From NCBI GenBank assembly GCA_905198745.1, contig CAJKDU010000002.1, positions 41,478 to 105,477 of the forward strand: 64,000 nt of DNA. Reading direction: 5' to 3'. The notes under the pieces were generated by a model. That model saw only the letters and a list, made by a program, of their open reading frames with translations, was not told the DNA's origin and did not search any database. Below are positions 9,911 through 18,810 of this stretch, piece by piece. The stretch comes from an uncultured Prevotella sp. GTDB taxonomy: Bacteria > Bacteroidota > Bacteroidia > Bacteroidales > Bacteroidaceae. The translations under genes and the position numbers were made by a program. How positions within the stretch are numbered: the first letter of the stretch is position 1; the number at the start of each line of letters is the position of its first letter.

Positions 9911-10951
9911 TTATTGCTTGTTGATCTTTTTGAGTTCCTCAACTTCCTTTTTCAGTTCGTTGAGTTCTTTGTACATGTCGGGCAGCCGGCGGAAGATGGC
10001 CTGTGACTTGAAGTAGGGGAGTTGTTCCATAGGCGGTGTGCCGATGAGTGCCTGGTTGTCCTTGAGACTTCCCGGCACTCCAGACTGGGCACCGAGGAAC
10101 ACCTTATTGCCGATGGTTATGTGTCCGGCTATGCCAACCTGTCCTCCGAACATGCACCATTGTCCCACCTTGGTGCTGCCTGCCACGCCTACTTGTGCTG
10201 ACATGACGGTGTTTTCGCCGATGTCCGTGTTGTGGGCTATCTGCACCAGATTGTCCAGTTTCACTCCTTTGCGCACATAAGTGCTACCCATGGTGGAGCG
10301 GTCTATACATGTGTTGGCACCAATTTCCACGTCGTCTTCAATGGTGACGATGCCTATTTGAGGAATCTTGTCGTAACCTTCGGCGGCGGGAGCGAAACCG
10401 AAACCGTCTGCGCCAACCACGCTGCCTGCATGGAGTGTCACGCGATTGCCTATCTTGCAGTCGTGATACACTGTCACTTTGGGATAAACAAGGCAGTTGT
10501 CACCCATCTTCACGTTGTCGCAGATGGTGGCGTGCGGATAGATTTGGCAACCATCGCCCACCACGGCATTGTCGCCCACATAGGCAAATGCACCGATATA
10601 GCAGTCCTTGCCCACTTTAGCCGAGGGCGAGACGAAAGCCAGCGAGTCGATGCCTGTCTTCTTAGGCTTCATTGATTCATAGAGCTGGAGCAACTTTGCC
10701 ACGCACTCGTATGCGTTCTTCACGCGGATGAGGGTGGTCTTTACGGGGTGTTCCAGTTCCACATTTTCGTCGATGAGCACGATGCTCGACTTAGTGTCGT
10801 ATATGTAATGGGTGTATTTGGGGTTGGAGAGGAAGGAAATGGCACCCTCCACACCTTCTTCTATTTTGGCGAAGGTGTGTACGGTAGCGTTTTCGTTGCC
10901 TTCTACATGTCCTTGTACAAATTCGGATATTTGTTTCGCGGTAAATTCCAT
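9911..10951 (-). CDS. lpxD: UDP-3-O-(3-hydroxyacyl)glucosamine N-acyltransferase
   Basis: A 346-residue LpxD, the third lipid A enzyme, which adds an N-linked hydroxyacyl chain. The N-terminal uridine-binding domain covers about residues 1-100, a hexapeptide-repeat beta-helix runs to about 315, and a C-terminal helix contains [14 protein letters not shown]. The frame stays open for 18 more codons upstream, but I chose the ATG at 10951 ([11 protein letters not shown]). A TACATTTG promoter element at 10981-10988 would put the transcript start downstream of the longer start. It is the first gene of the lpxD-lpxC/fabZ-lpxA-miaA operon. Confidence 0.95.
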   Translation of the reverse strand: MEFTAKQISEFVQGHVEGNENATVHTFAKIEEGVEGAISFLSNPKYTHYIYDTKSSIVLIDENVELEHPVKTTLIRVKNAYECVAKLLQLYESMKPKKTGIDSLAFVSPSAKVGKDCYIGAFAYVGDNAVVGDGCQIYPHATICDNVKMGDNCLVYPKVTVYHDCKIGNRVTLHAGSVVGADGFGFAPAAEGYDKIPQIGIVTIEDDVEIGANTCIDRSTMGSTYVRKGVKLDNLVQIAHNTDIGENTVMSAQVGVAGSTKVGQWCMFGGQVGIAGHITIGNKVFLGAQSGVPGSLKDNQALIGTPPMEQLPYFKSQAIFRRLPDMYKELNELKKEVEELKKINKQ

Positions 10952-10980
10952 GTCCTTATGTTGATGATATATTATTTTTG

Positions 10981-10988
10981 CAAATGTA
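10981..10988 (-). promoter_or_regulatory. Probable -7 promoter element for the lpxD operon
   Basis: The minus strand reads TACATTTG, a full match to TAnnTTTG, 30 bases before the chosen lpxD start. It decides the lpxD start codon. A -33 element is not obvious. Confidence 0.6.
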
Positions 10989-11075
10989 GTAATTTTTCTC
11001 CACATACATATAAATTTACCGAAATATTTACCTAAAAATAGCTTGTCCTCAATGTACCAGTCCTTTTTAACGCAA

Positions 11076-11104
11076 GAGAAGGGACTCCATGAGAGCCCCT
11101 TCTC
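11076..11104 (-). terminator. Hairpin downstream of pyrF
   Basis: GAGAAGGGACTC (11076-11087) pairs with GAGCCCCTTCTC (11093-11104) with one mismatch and a 5-base loop. It lies between the end of pyrF (11131) and the lpxD promoter. The T-run on the minus strand is poor, so this may be a weak terminator or simply a stabilising hairpin. A TTAG tetranucleotide repeat flanks it at 11106-11118. Confidence 0.5.
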
Positions 11105-11130
11105 GGTTAGTTAGTTAGTTTTTGATATGT

Positions 11131-11952
11131 CTACAGTTTTGCAAGTTCCGCTGCCATTTCTTCCTGCAGGGCCTTGGCCTTTTGGGCGGCTGCTTCGGCA
11201 AAGTCTTCACCGTTGCTGGCGTAGATGATGCCTCGTGAAGAGTTGACCAGCAGTCCGCAGTCCTTGGTGATGCCATATTTGCACACTTCCTGCAGGCTGC
11301 CACCTTGTGCGCCCACTCCTGGCACGAGAAGGAAGTGGTTGGGGGCTACCTTTCGGATGTCCTTGAACATCTCTCCTTGTGTGGCACCCACCACATACAT
11401 CATGTTCTCGTCGTTGCCCCATTCCTGCGATTTCCGAAGCACTTTTTCGAAGAGTCTTTCACCGTTCTTGTCTTCTGTCAGCTGAAAATCGTGGCTGCCC
11501 TTGTTGCTGGTCAGTGCGAGCAGGATGACCCATTTATTTTTGTAGGTGAGGAATGGAGTCACCGAGTCTTCGCCCATATAGGGTGCCACGGTGAGTGCGT
11601 CGATGTCGTATTCCTCGAAGAAAGTACGGGCATACATGGCACTCGTGTTTCCTATGTCGCCTCGCTTGGCGTCGGCAATGACGAAGTGGTCAGGATGGTT
11701 CTCGTTGAGATACTTGATGGTTTTTTCGAAGGCTATCATGCCCTTGATGCCAAACGCTTCGTAGAAGGCGAGGTTGGGCTTGTAGGCCACGCAGTAGGGG
11801 GCAGTGGCGTCGATGATTGCCTTGTTGAACTCGAAGATGGGTTCTTCTTTGCTGAGCAGGTGTGCCGGCATTTTCTTGGTGTCGGTATCCAGTCCCACGC
11901 AGAGGAAACTCTTCTTGGCGAATATCTGTTCTGTGAGTTGTTTTCTGTTCAT
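11131..11952 (-). CDS. pyrF: Orotidine 5'-phosphate decarboxylase
   Basis: A 273-residue OMP decarboxylase, the last step of UMP synthesis. It is of the longer type 2 class found in Bacteroidota and actinobacteria. It shows the substrate-site [19 protein letters not shown] segment near residues 93-111, with the catalytic Lys/Asp array, and [10 protein letters not shown] and [10 protein letters not shown] later in the barrel. It starts 11 bases after prfA and appears to be the last gene of a minus-strand run reaching back towards phoH. Confidence 0.94.
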   Translation of the reverse strand: MNRKQLTEQIFAKKSFLCVGLDTDTKKMPAHLLSKEEPIFEFNKAIIDATAPYCVAYKPNLAFYEAFGIKGMIAFEKTIKYLNENHPDHFVIADAKRGDIGNTSAMYARTFFEEYDIDALTVAPYMGEDSVTPFLTYKNKWVILLALTSNKGSHDFQLTEDKNGERLFEKVLRKSQEWGNDENMMYVVGATQGEMFKDIRKVAPNHFLLVPGVGAQGGSLQEVCKYGITKDCGLLVNSSRGIIYASNGEDFAEAAAQKAKALQEEMAAELAKL

Positions 11953-11963
11953 ATCATGAGGAT

Positions 11964-13076
11964 TTAGAGTTCTGTTTCTTTCATTCTCTCTGCATTCTCA
12001 GCCACGGTAAGTGCGTCTATCATGTCCTGAATGTTTCCCGAGAGGAAGCCGGACAGGTCGTGTGTGGTGTAGCCGATGCGGTGGTCGGTCACGCGGCCCT
12101 GCGGGAAGTTGTAGGTGCGAATTTTTGCACTGCGGTCACCGGTCGACACCAGACTCTTGCGTCGGCTGGCAATGTCGTCCATGTATTTCTGGTGCTCTCG
12201 GTCGTAGATGAATGTTCTCAGTCGGGAAAGGGCACGCTCCTTGTTCTTCGGCTGGTCGCGGGTTTCCGTACATTCGATGAGTATCTCTTCCGTTTCGCCC
12301 GTATTGGGGTTTTTCCAGGGGTAGCGCAGTCTTACGCCCGATTCCACCTTGTTCACGTTCTGGCCGCCGGCGCCCGAGCTTCTGAATGTGTCCCACTTGA
12401 TGTCGCCCTCGTTGATGTTCACCTCAAACTTGTCGGCTTCCGGCAGCACTGCCACTGTGGCTGCCGACGTGTGCATGCGGCCCTGGGTCTCGGTGGCAGG
12501 CACTCTTTGCACCCGGTGCACACCTGACTCGTACTTCAGTGTTCCGTACACGCTGTCACCGCTCACGGCAAAGTCAATTTCCTTGTAACCTCCCACGGCA
12601 CCTTCGCTCACGCTTGTCACGCTGACATTCCATCCACGCGACTCGCAGTATTTCTTATACATGTTGAACAGGTCACCGGCAAAGAGGGCAGCCTCATCAC
12701 CACCTGCTCCGGCACGTATTTCCATTTGCACGTTCTTGGCGTCTTCCGGGTCTTTGGGCACGAGTGCCATCTTGATTTCTTCCTCAATCTTGGGCTGCAT
12801 TTCCTCGTTGGCCGCGAGTTCTTCGCGTGCCATGTCCTTGAGGTCGGCGTCACTCTCGTTGGCGAGGATGTCCTTGGCCTCCTTGATGGAATTGAGGCAG
12901 TTGATGTAGCGTTTGCGCGCATCCATGATGTCGCCCAAATCCTTGTATTCCTTTGTCAGTTTCACATATCTCGACTGGTCGGCTATGACAGCCGGGTCGG
13001 TGATCAGTGTCGATACTTCCTCGTAGCGGCTTTCCAACCCTTCGAGTTTCTGCAGTATGCTGTTGTTGTCTGGCAT
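11964..13076 (-). CDS. prfA: Peptide chain release factor 1
   Basis: A 370-residue class I release factor that recognises UAA and UAG. The GGQ motif that triggers peptidyl-tRNA hydrolysis is in [18 protein letters not shown] near residues 231-248. RF1 rather than RF2 is favoured by the uninterrupted frame, without the prfB-type programmed frameshift, and by [20 protein letters not shown]. It lies between purM (10-base gap) and pyrF (11-base gap), so it is probably cotranscribed with nucleotide genes. Confidence 0.95.
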   Translation of the reverse strand: MPDNNSILQKLEGLESRYEEVSTLITDPAVIADQSRYVKLTKEYKDLGDIMDARKRYINCLNSIKEAKDILANESDADLKDMAREELAANEEMQPKIEEEIKMALVPKDPEDAKNVQMEIRAGAGGDEAALFAGDLFNMYKKYCESRGWNVSVTSVSEGAVGGYKEIDFAVSGDSVYGTLKYESGVHRVQRVPATETQGRMHTSAATVAVLPEADKFEVNINEGDIKWDTFRSSGAGGQNVNKVESGVRLRYPWKNPNTGETEEILIECTETRDQPKNKERALSRLRTFIYDREHQKYMDDIASRRKSLVSTGDRSAKIRTYNFPQGRVTDHRIGYTTHDLSGFLSGNIQDMIDALTVAENAERMKETEL

Positions 13077-13085
13077 GTATGATAA

Positions 13086-14255
13086 TTAATAATTAAATTC
13101 TCCGAATTCCGATTTGATGGTCAGCGAGCGTTTGCCTTCCTCGATGTGGCCCACCACCTGTGCGTCAATGTTGAAGCTCTTGCTGATGGCGATGACCTTT
13201 TCTGCCACTTCGGGGCGCACATAGATTTCCATGCGGTGTCCCATGTTGAACACCTGATACATTTCCTTCCAGTCTGTGCCGCTTTCTTCCTTGATGAGAT
13301 GGAAGAGTGGTGGCACCGGGAACATGTTGTCCTTGATGACGCGGCAGTTGTCGTTCACGAAGTGGAGCACTTTGGTCTGTGCGCCACCCGTGCAGTGCAC
13401 CATGCCGTGGATTTCAGGACGCAGTTCGTCGAGAAGTTTCTTGATGACGGGAGCATAGGTGCGGGTAGGCGAGAGTACGAGCTGTCCGGCATTGACGGGC
13501 GATCCATCCACGCTGTCGTCGAGGTGCTTGTTGCCGCTGTAGACAAGCTCTTCGGGCACTGCCTTGTCGTAGCTCTCGGGATATTTCTCGGCCAGGTACT
13601 TGGCGAAAACGTCGTGGCGGGCACTGGTCAGACCATTGCTTCCCATACCTCCGTTATAGCGGTTCTCATAGGTGGCCTGTCCGAAGGAGGCGAGACCCAC
13701 GATGACGTCTCCAGGACGTATGTTGGCGTTGTTGATCACGTCGCTACGTTTCATGCGGCAGGTCACCGTGGAGTCTACGATGATGGTGCGCACCAGGTCG
13801 CCCACGTCGGCAGTCTCGCCACCGGTGGGATAGATGCCTATGCCCATCTTACGCATTTCAGCGAGCAGTTCGTCGGTGCCGTTGATGATGGCGGAGATAA
13901 CCTCGCCCGGAACGAGCATCTTGTTACGTCCGATGGTGCTCGACACGAGAATGTTGTCCACGGCTCCCACGCAGAGCAAGTCGTCGGTGTTCATCACGAT
14001 GGCATCCTGTGCGATTCCTTTCCATACGCTCAGGTCGCCCGTTTCTTTCCAGTACATGTAGGCGAGTGACGACTTGGTGCCGGCACCGTCGGCATGCATG
14101 ATGTTGCAGTATTCCGGGTCGCCGCCGAGAATGTCGGGGATGATTTTGCAGAAGGCCTGCGGGAAGATACCCTTGTCGATGTTCTTGATGGCGTTGTGCA
14201 CATCTTCCTTGGCGGCACTCACGCCGCGCATCATATAGCGATTGCTCTTGTCCAT
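13086..14255 (-). CDS. purM: Phosphoribosylformylglycinamidine cyclo-ligase (AIR synthase)
   Basis: A 389-residue PurM that closes the imidazole ring in purine synthesis, converting FGAM plus ATP to AIR. The AIRS fold is seen in HADGAGTKSSLAYMYW, DDLLCVGAVDNILVSSTIGRN, YPTGGETADVGDLV and GDVIVGLASFGQATYENRYNGGMGSNG. It is longer than the 345-residue E. coli enzyme, as is usual in Bacteroidales. It lies 54 bases downstream of aroE and 10 bases upstream of prfA. Confidence 0.92.
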   Translation of the reverse strand: MDKSNRYMMRGVSAAKEDVHNAIKNIDKGIFPQAFCKIIPDILGGDPEYCNIMHADGAGTKSSLAYMYWKETGDLSVWKGIAQDAIVMNTDDLLCVGAVDNILVSSTIGRNKMLVPGEVISAIINGTDELLAEMRKMGIGIYPTGGETADVGDLVRTIIVDSTVTCRMKRSDVINNANIRPGDVIVGLASFGQATYENRYNGGMGSNGLTSARHDVFAKYLAEKYPESYDKAVPEELVYSGNKHLDDSVDGSPVNAGQLVLSPTRTYAPVIKKLLDELRPEIHGMVHCTGGAQTKVLHFVNDNCRVIKDNMFPVPPLFHLIKEESGTDWKEMYQVFNMGHRMEIYVRPEVAEKVIAISKSFNIDAQVVGHIEEGKRSLTIKSEFGEFNY

Positions 14256-14309
14256 ATTGTTTTGCTGATATTGTTTTGTTTCTGTTGTGATAAGTGATGG
14301 TGTGTTTCT

Positions 14310-15056
14310 TTAATCTTTCCCGTGCCAGAACTCCCAGCTTGCGAACGCTTGTAGGAGTAGCATCTCGAGTCCGTTTTTCACGGTTGCCCCGTGCTCTTCT
14401 CCCTTGCTCATGAAGAGAGTCTTGTCGGGATTGTAGATGAGGTCGTAGAGCAGTGTGTGGCTGTCCATGGCTTCATAGGGCAGTTGTGGACATTCGTCTA
14501 CGTTCGGGTACATGCCCGATGGTGTGCAGTTCACGATGACGTTGTATTCCTGTATCACATCGGGTGTTATCTTGTTATACTGTATGGTGCCCGGTCTTTC
14601 GAATCGGCTCACAAAGACGGTTTCCAGTCCGAGCGACTTGAGTCCGTAGTTGATGGCTTTCGAGGCACCTCCTGTTCCGAGGATAAGCGCTTTCTTGTGC
14701 CAGCGTTCGAGCAGTGGCTCTATGCTTTTGGTAAATCCGATGACGTCGCTGTTGTAGCCCTTGAGCGTGGTCTCGTTGCCGTTGTGTGTCACCTTGATCA
14801 CGTTCACCGCGCCGATGGCTCTTGCTTCCGGACTGATCTGGTCGAGATAGCTGATCACTTTTTCCTTGTAGGGAATGGTCACGTTGAGTCCCTTGAGCTC
14901 CGGGTTGGAGTCAATCACTTCGGGAAGGTTCTCTATGGAGGGAATCTCGAAGTTTTCGTATGTGGCGTCGATGTCCTCGTTCTGGAACTTCTCGTTGAAG
15001 TAGGAGCGTGAGAACGAATGGATCAGCGGGTAGCCTATCAGTCCGTATTTGTCCAT
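14310..15056 (-). CDS. aroE: Shikimate dehydrogenase
   Basis: A 248-residue AroE that reduces 3-dehydroshikimate to shikimate with NADPH in chorismate synthesis. The N-terminal substrate site has YPLIHSFSRSYFNEKF (SxS-type motif near residues 14-16) and LNVTIPYKEKV with the catalytic Lys near 64. The nucleotide-binding segment is ALILGTGGASKAINYGL at about 142-158, and the late family motif appears as LLLQAFASWEFWHG. It follows ubiE by 25 bases. Confidence 0.93.
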   Translation of the reverse strand: MDKYGLIGYPLIHSFSRSYFNEKFQNEDIDATYENFEIPSIENLPEVIDSNPELKGLNVTIPYKEKVISYLDQISPEARAIGAVNVIKVTHNGNETTLKGYNSDVIGFTKSIEPLLERWHKKALILGTGGASKAINYGLKSLGLETVFVSRFERPGTIQYNKITPDVIQEYNVIVNCTPSGMYPNVDECPQLPYEAMDSHTLLYDLIYNPDKTLFMSKGEEHGATVKNGLEMLLLQAFASWEFWHGKD

Positions 15057-15081
15057 AATGCTTTGGTGTTATAGTTTCTGT

Positions 15082-15816
15082 TTACTTGGTTGCGTAATAC
15101 ATGGTGCAGATACCGAAGGTGAGTCGCCTGAATCCTGTTTCCCTGAATCCTGCCTTGCTGAATATCTCCATCATGCGTTCTCCCTGCGGGAAAGCCTCGA
15201 TGGTGTTGATCAGGTAGGTGTAGGCACTCTGGTCTTTTGATATCATGCGCCCGTAGAGGGGTAGGAAGGTGTGTGAGTAGATGCTGAAGAGCTGCTTCAT
15301 GGGGAAGCTCACGGGCTGGCTCAGTTCCACTATGCTCAGATGGCCTCCGGGCTTGAGCACACGGTACATTGCGCCCAGTCCCTTGTCAAGGTCGGAGAAA
15401 TTGCGTATGCCGAAGGCGGCTGTGATGGCGTCGAAGCTGTTGTCTTCAAAGCTCATCTTCAGACAGTCTTCTTTCTGGAAACTGATGGTTCCGTCGAGTC
15501 CTGCGTCTTTCACTTTCCGTCGTCCTATCTGCATCATGCCTTCCGATATGTCCACTCCCACGAGTCTTTGCGGCTGGAGCATGCGTGCGGCGAGCAAGGC
15601 GAAGTCGCCCGTTCCGGTGGCTATGTCGAGTATGGTCTGCGGCTTGAACTGCTGCAGATGCCTGATGGCCTTCTTGCGCCATCCCCTGTCTATGTTCCAC
15701 GACAACCGGTGGTTGAGCTTGTCATACGTGGGGGCGATGTTGTCGAACATCTGTTCCACGAGTTGGCCTTTGTCGCCGTCTTTGCCGTAGGGCTTTATCT
15801 TCTCTTGTTCGTACAT
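15082..15816 (-). CDS. ubiE: Demethylmenaquinone methyltransferase
   Basis: A 244-residue SAM-dependent methyltransferase of the UbiE/MenG family, which makes the last methylation of menaquinone. Motif I is [20 protein letters not shown] at about residues 60-79, followed by [10 protein letters not shown]. The family signature [17 protein letters not shown] lies near 130-146. Anaerobic Bacteroidales use menaquinone and no ubiquinone, so the MenG activity is the likely one. The start lies about 12 bases after the T-run of a strong hairpin at 15828-15892, so expression may depend on read-through or attenuation. Confidence 0.93.
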   Translation of the reverse strand: MYEQEKIKPYGKDGDKGQLVEQMFDNIAPTYDKLNHRLSWNIDRGWRKKAIRHLQQFKPQTILDIATGTGDFALLAARMLQPQRLVGVDISEGMMQIGRRKVKDAGLDGTISFQKEDCLKMSFEDNSFDAITAAFGIRNFSDLDKGLGAMYRVLKPGGHLSIVELSQPVSFPMKQLFSIYSHTFLPLYGRMISKDQSAYTYLINTIEAFPQGERMMEIFSKAGFRETGFRRLTFGICTMYYATK

Positions 15817-15827
15817 TTAATAATGCG

Positions 15828-15892
15828 AAAAAGTTGGCAGACAGTTCCGCGGTCCCTTTTTGGGGGTGCCTTGCGGCAGCTGTCTTCCAACT
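15828..15892 (-). terminator. Strong hairpin with T-run between purC and ubiE
   Basis: On the minus strand AGTTGGAAGACAG (15892-15880) pairs with CTGTCTGCCAACT (15844-15832), 12 of 13 positions, with further pairing possible inside the loop, and TTTTT follows at 15832-15828. It has the form of an intrinsic terminator after purC, but it ends only about 12 bases before the ubiE start codon. Confidence 0.7.
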
Positions 15893-15909
15893 CTTGTTTG
15901 TCCGTCTGT

Positions 15910-16860
15910 TTATTTTCTTGAGGCGAGATATTCGCTCACGTTCTTTTCTATTCTGGCTGCTATGTCGCCCTCTTCGGTAGCCTTGTCGAACTTCTCTCCG
16001 GTAATGTGCTCGTAGAGTTCAATGTAGCGTTCGCTCACGCTGTCGGCATACTCGTCGGAGATTTCGGGCATCTTCTGTCCGGGTTCGTTCATGAAGTTGT
16101 GCTCTATGAGCCACTGGCGCACGAATTCCTTGGAGAGTTGCTTCTGTGGTTCGCCCTTTTCAAACTTCTCCTCGTAGCCGTCGGCATAGAAGTAGCGGCT
16201 GCTGTCGGGAGTATGTATTTCGTCGATGAGATACACCTTTCCGTCGCGTTTGCCGAACTCGTATTTGGTGTCTACGAGTATGAGTCCGTGCTTAGCGGCG
16301 ATTTCCTGTCCGCGAGCGAAGATCTTGCGTGTGTAGTCTTCCATCACGGCATAGTCTTCTGCGCTCACGATGCCCTGGGCAATGATTTCTTCCTTGGAGA
16401 TGTTCATGTCGTGTCCTTCGTCAGCCTTGGTTGTTGGCGTGATGATGGGCTCGGGGAAACGCTGGTTCTCCTTCATGCCTTCGGGCAGTTTCACACCGCA
16501 GAGTTCGCGGCAACCTTCCTTGTAGGCACGCCATGCGCTACCTGTGAGGATAGAGCGGATAATCATTTCCACTCTGAAGCCTTCGCATTTCAGTCCGACT
16601 GTCACCATGGGGTCAGGAGTGGCAAGCTTCCAGTTGGGGCATATGTCTGTGGTCTGGTCGAGGAATTTGGCGGCTATCTGGTTGAGCACCTGCCCCTTGA
16701 AGGGGATGCCTTTAGGCAGGATGACGTCGAAAGCCGAGATTCTGTCGGTTGCTACCATGACGAGCAGGTCGTCGTTAATGTCGTAAACATCACGTACTTT
16801 ACCGTGGTACACACTCTTCTGTCCATCGAAATGGAAATCAGTCTTTGTTAATGCTTTCAT
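15910..16860 (-). CDS. purC: Phosphoribosylaminoimidazole-succinocarboxamide synthase
   Basis: A 316-residue SAICAR synthetase that joins aspartate to CAIR with ATP in purine synthesis. Diagnostic stretches include [14 protein letters not shown] near residues 18-31, [15 protein letters not shown] near 43-57, the [20 protein letters not shown] region and [20 protein letters not shown] with [11 protein letters not shown]. The long form, near 315 residues, is normal for Bacteroidales, whereas E. coli has 237. It lies 15 bases downstream of phoH. Confidence 0.94.
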   Translation of the reverse strand: MKALTKTDFHFDGQKSVYHGKVRDVYDINDDLLVMVATDRISAFDVILPKGIPFKGQVLNQIAAKFLDQTTDICPNWKLATPDPMVTVGLKCEGFRVEMIIRSILTGSAWRAYKEGCRELCGVKLPEGMKENQRFPEPIITPTTKADEGHDMNISKEEIIAQGIVSAEDYAVMEDYTRKIFARGQEIAAKHGLILVDTKYEFGKRDGKVYLIDEIHTPDSSRYFYADGYEEKFEKGEPQKQLSKEFVRQWLIEHNFMNEPGQKMPEISDEYADSVSERYIELYEHITGEKFDKATEEGDIAARIEKNVSEYLASRK

Positions 16861-16875
16861 TGCTATTCTAAAGTT

Positions 16876-17838
16876 TTAATGCGTTCTTTTTTCCTCCTCG
16901 CGCTGCTTGTCGTAGGCATCGTAGGCCTTGACAATGCGTGTGACGAGCTTGTGCCGCACGATGTCTTCCTTCTGCAGGTCGACTACGGCTATGCCTTCCA
17001 CGCCGTTGAGGATAGACAGGGCTTCCTTGAGTCCGCTTTTCTGGTCGCGTGGCAGGTCAATCTGCGTCATGTCGCCGGTGATGATCATCTTGGTGTTCCA
17101 TCCCATGCGGGTGAGAAACATGCGTATCTGTGCCGGTGTGGTGTTCTGCGCCTCGTCGAGTATCACCACGGCGTCGCTGAGTGTTCGGCCGCGCATGAAG
17201 GCGAGCGGTGCTATCTGGATGATGTGCTTCTCCATCATGTCCTGCAGTTTCACTGCCGGAATCATGTCTTCCAGCGCATCGTAGAGAGGTTGCAGGTAGG
17301 GGTCTATCTTCTCTTTCATGTCGCCCGGCAGGAATCCGAGCTTTTCGCCGGCTTCCACTGCTGGCCGGCTGAGTATGATTTTCTTGGCGGTCTTCTCCTT
17401 GAGTGCCTTCACGGCGAGGGCTATGCTCAGATAGGTCTTGCCGGTGCCGGCTGGCCCTACTGCGAATATCATGTCGTCTTTGTCGTAGGCATCGATGAGC
17501 TTCTGCTGGTTGGCGCTGCGGCTCTTGATGGGCTTGCCCGATATGTTGTAGACGAGCACGCCCTTGACGGCATCTGCCTTGGTCTTCTTGCCCTTCACGA
17601 TGTCGAGTATGTCTTCTTCGCTGATGGAGTTGTATTTCAGCACATGCTTGCGCATGGTTTCCATGTTCTCCTCAAACTTGCACATTTCCTCTTCGTCGCC
17701 CAGCACGCGTATCACATTGTCGCGTGCCACGATTCTAAGCTTGGGAAAGAGTGACTTGACCATCTGCAGATGGCCGTTGCCCACGCCGTAGAATACCACG
17801 GGGTCGATGTCTTCCAGTACGATATGCTTTTCTATCAA
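16876..17838 (-). CDS. PhoH-like P-loop ATPase
   Basis: A 320-residue PhoH-family protein. It has an N-terminal KH-like region and a P-loop ATPase domain with GPAGTGKTYLSIALAVKAL at residues 128-146, SRPAVEAGEKLGFLPGD near 160-176 and the Walker B VVILDEAQNTT near 231-241. The family is related to the helicase core and to the RNase fusion protein PhoH2; its precise role is uncertain and may involve RNA. It is the first gene of the minus-strand run, with a TAAATTTG promoter element 24 bases upstream. Confidence 0.92.
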   Translation of the reverse strand: MIEKHIVLEDIDPVVFYGVGNGHLQMVKSLFPKLRIVARDNVIRVLGDEEEMCKFEENMETMRKHVLKYNSISEEDILDIVKGKKTKADAVKGVLVYNISGKPIKSRSANQQKLIDAYDKDDMIFAVGPAGTGKTYLSIALAVKALKEKTAKKIILSRPAVEAGEKLGFLPGDMKEKIDPYLQPLYDALEDMIPAVKLQDMMEKHIIQIAPLAFMRGRTLSDAVVILDEAQNTTPAQIRMFLTRMGWNTKMIITGDMTQIDLPRDQKSGLKEALSILNGVEGIAVVDLQKEDIVRHKLVTRIVKAYDAYDKQREEEKRTH

Positions 17839-17861
17839 TTTCCTCTTTTATTAATTTGGCG

Positions 17862-17869
17862 CAAATTTA
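17862..17869 (-). promoter_or_regulatory. Probable -7 promoter element for phoH
   Basis: TAAATTTG on the minus strand, 24 bases before the phoH start, in a 159-base divergent intergenic region. It would drive phoH-purC and possibly the genes beyond the hairpin at 15.8 kb. Confidence 0.6.
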
Positions 17870-17909
17870 CAAATAAATCACGAACCCCGCAAATATTTTG
17901 CCGCCCGTG

Positions 17910-17942
17910 TTTGTGTTTTGTGTTCATTTTGTTGTAACTTTG
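17910..17942 (+). promoter_or_regulatory. Promoter for the DUF5715-like gene
   Basis: TTTG (17910-17913) and TAACTTTG (17935-17942), 21 bases apart, match the Bacteroidota -33/-7 pair. The gene starts at 17998, giving a leader of roughly 50 bases. Confidence 0.65.
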
Positions 17943-17997
17943 CCGTGCCGTAGGGCTACGTGCCGTTTGCCTTACCTTTTATAATAATGAATCCGTG

Positions 17998-18792
17998 ATG
18001 AAAATTAACAAGAATACATATCTCAAGGGCTTCGGTTTCACTGTGCTGGCGCTGGCGCTGGTGCGCTGCATCTTCCCCTCGGTGGCGGGCAGCATAGGGA
18101 CGCAGGCTGAATCGGCGGTGAAGACTGATTCCGACAGTGTGGCAGTGGCCGACTCGGCTTTGGCCATGCTCGAGGCCGACACGCTGCAGTCGCGCTTTTT
18201 CGATGCCAAGGGCGCTTTGGTCAAGCACCGCATCTACAGTGTGCAGAACTTCGGCAAGGCTTTCCCCGACATGAACGACGTGCAGCTTGTGGCTGCCCAA
18301 ATGCATGGCGTGAAGCCAGTGCAAAACCGGACTGAAGCCGAGCGGCGCAAGCAAGAGCTGGTCTATGTGGGCAGCAATCCTTTCTTCCACATTGACAAAC
18401 TCAACAACAGCATTCCTTATCTTGTGCCTCGTGCCTCTACGTTGCTGCAGGACATAGGCCGCAATTTCTTCGACAGCCTGACCATTAAGCAGGTGCCTCT
18501 TCACAAGATTATCGTCACCAGCGTGCTCCGCACCAAGGACGACGTGGAGCGCTTGCGTGGACGAAACCGCAACGCCACCGAGAACAGCTGCCATCTTTAC
18601 GGCACCACCTTCGACGTGTGCTACAACCGCTACAAGACGGTGCAGGCTCCCGACGGCCCTGTTCGCCGCCAGGTGCGCAACGACACGCTGAAGTGGATTC
18701 TCAGCGAGGTGCTCAACGACATGCGCCGTGAGGGCCGCTGCTACATCAAGTATGAAGTACACCAGGGGTGCTTCCACATCACCGCAAGATAA
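17998..18792 (+). CDS. DUF5715-like exported protein with an M15 peptidase-like core
   Basis: A 264-residue protein with a hydrophobic N-terminal segment at about residues 8-30 (signal anchor or signal peptide) and a domain I place in the DUF5715 family. The C-terminal half resembles D,D-peptidases of the M15/VanY fold: S-x-H at 197-199, then D206, and a late CFHI with His260. These are spaced like the three zinc ligands of that fold (H-x6-D...H). The residue three before the last His, a catalytic Glu in M15 enzymes, is Gly257, so activity is uncertain. A GTG three bases upstream is an alternative start; ATG is preferred. The glycerate kinase gene follows after 18 bases. Confidence 0.75.
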   Translation: MKINKNTYLKGFGFTVLALALVRCIFPSVAGSIGTQAESAVKTDSDSVAVADSALAMLEADTLQSRFFDAKGALVKHRIYSVQNFGKAFPDMNDVQLVAAQMHGVKPVQNRTEAERRKQELVYVGSNPFFHIDKLNNSIPYLVPRASTLLQDIGRNFFDSLTIKQVPLHKIIVTSVLRTKDDVERLRGRNRNATENSCHLYGTTFDVCYNRYKTVQAPDGPVRRQVRNDTLKWILSEVLNDMRREGRCYIKYEVHQGCFHITAR

Positions 18793-18810
18793 GCCAAATC
18801 TTCTTACGTC

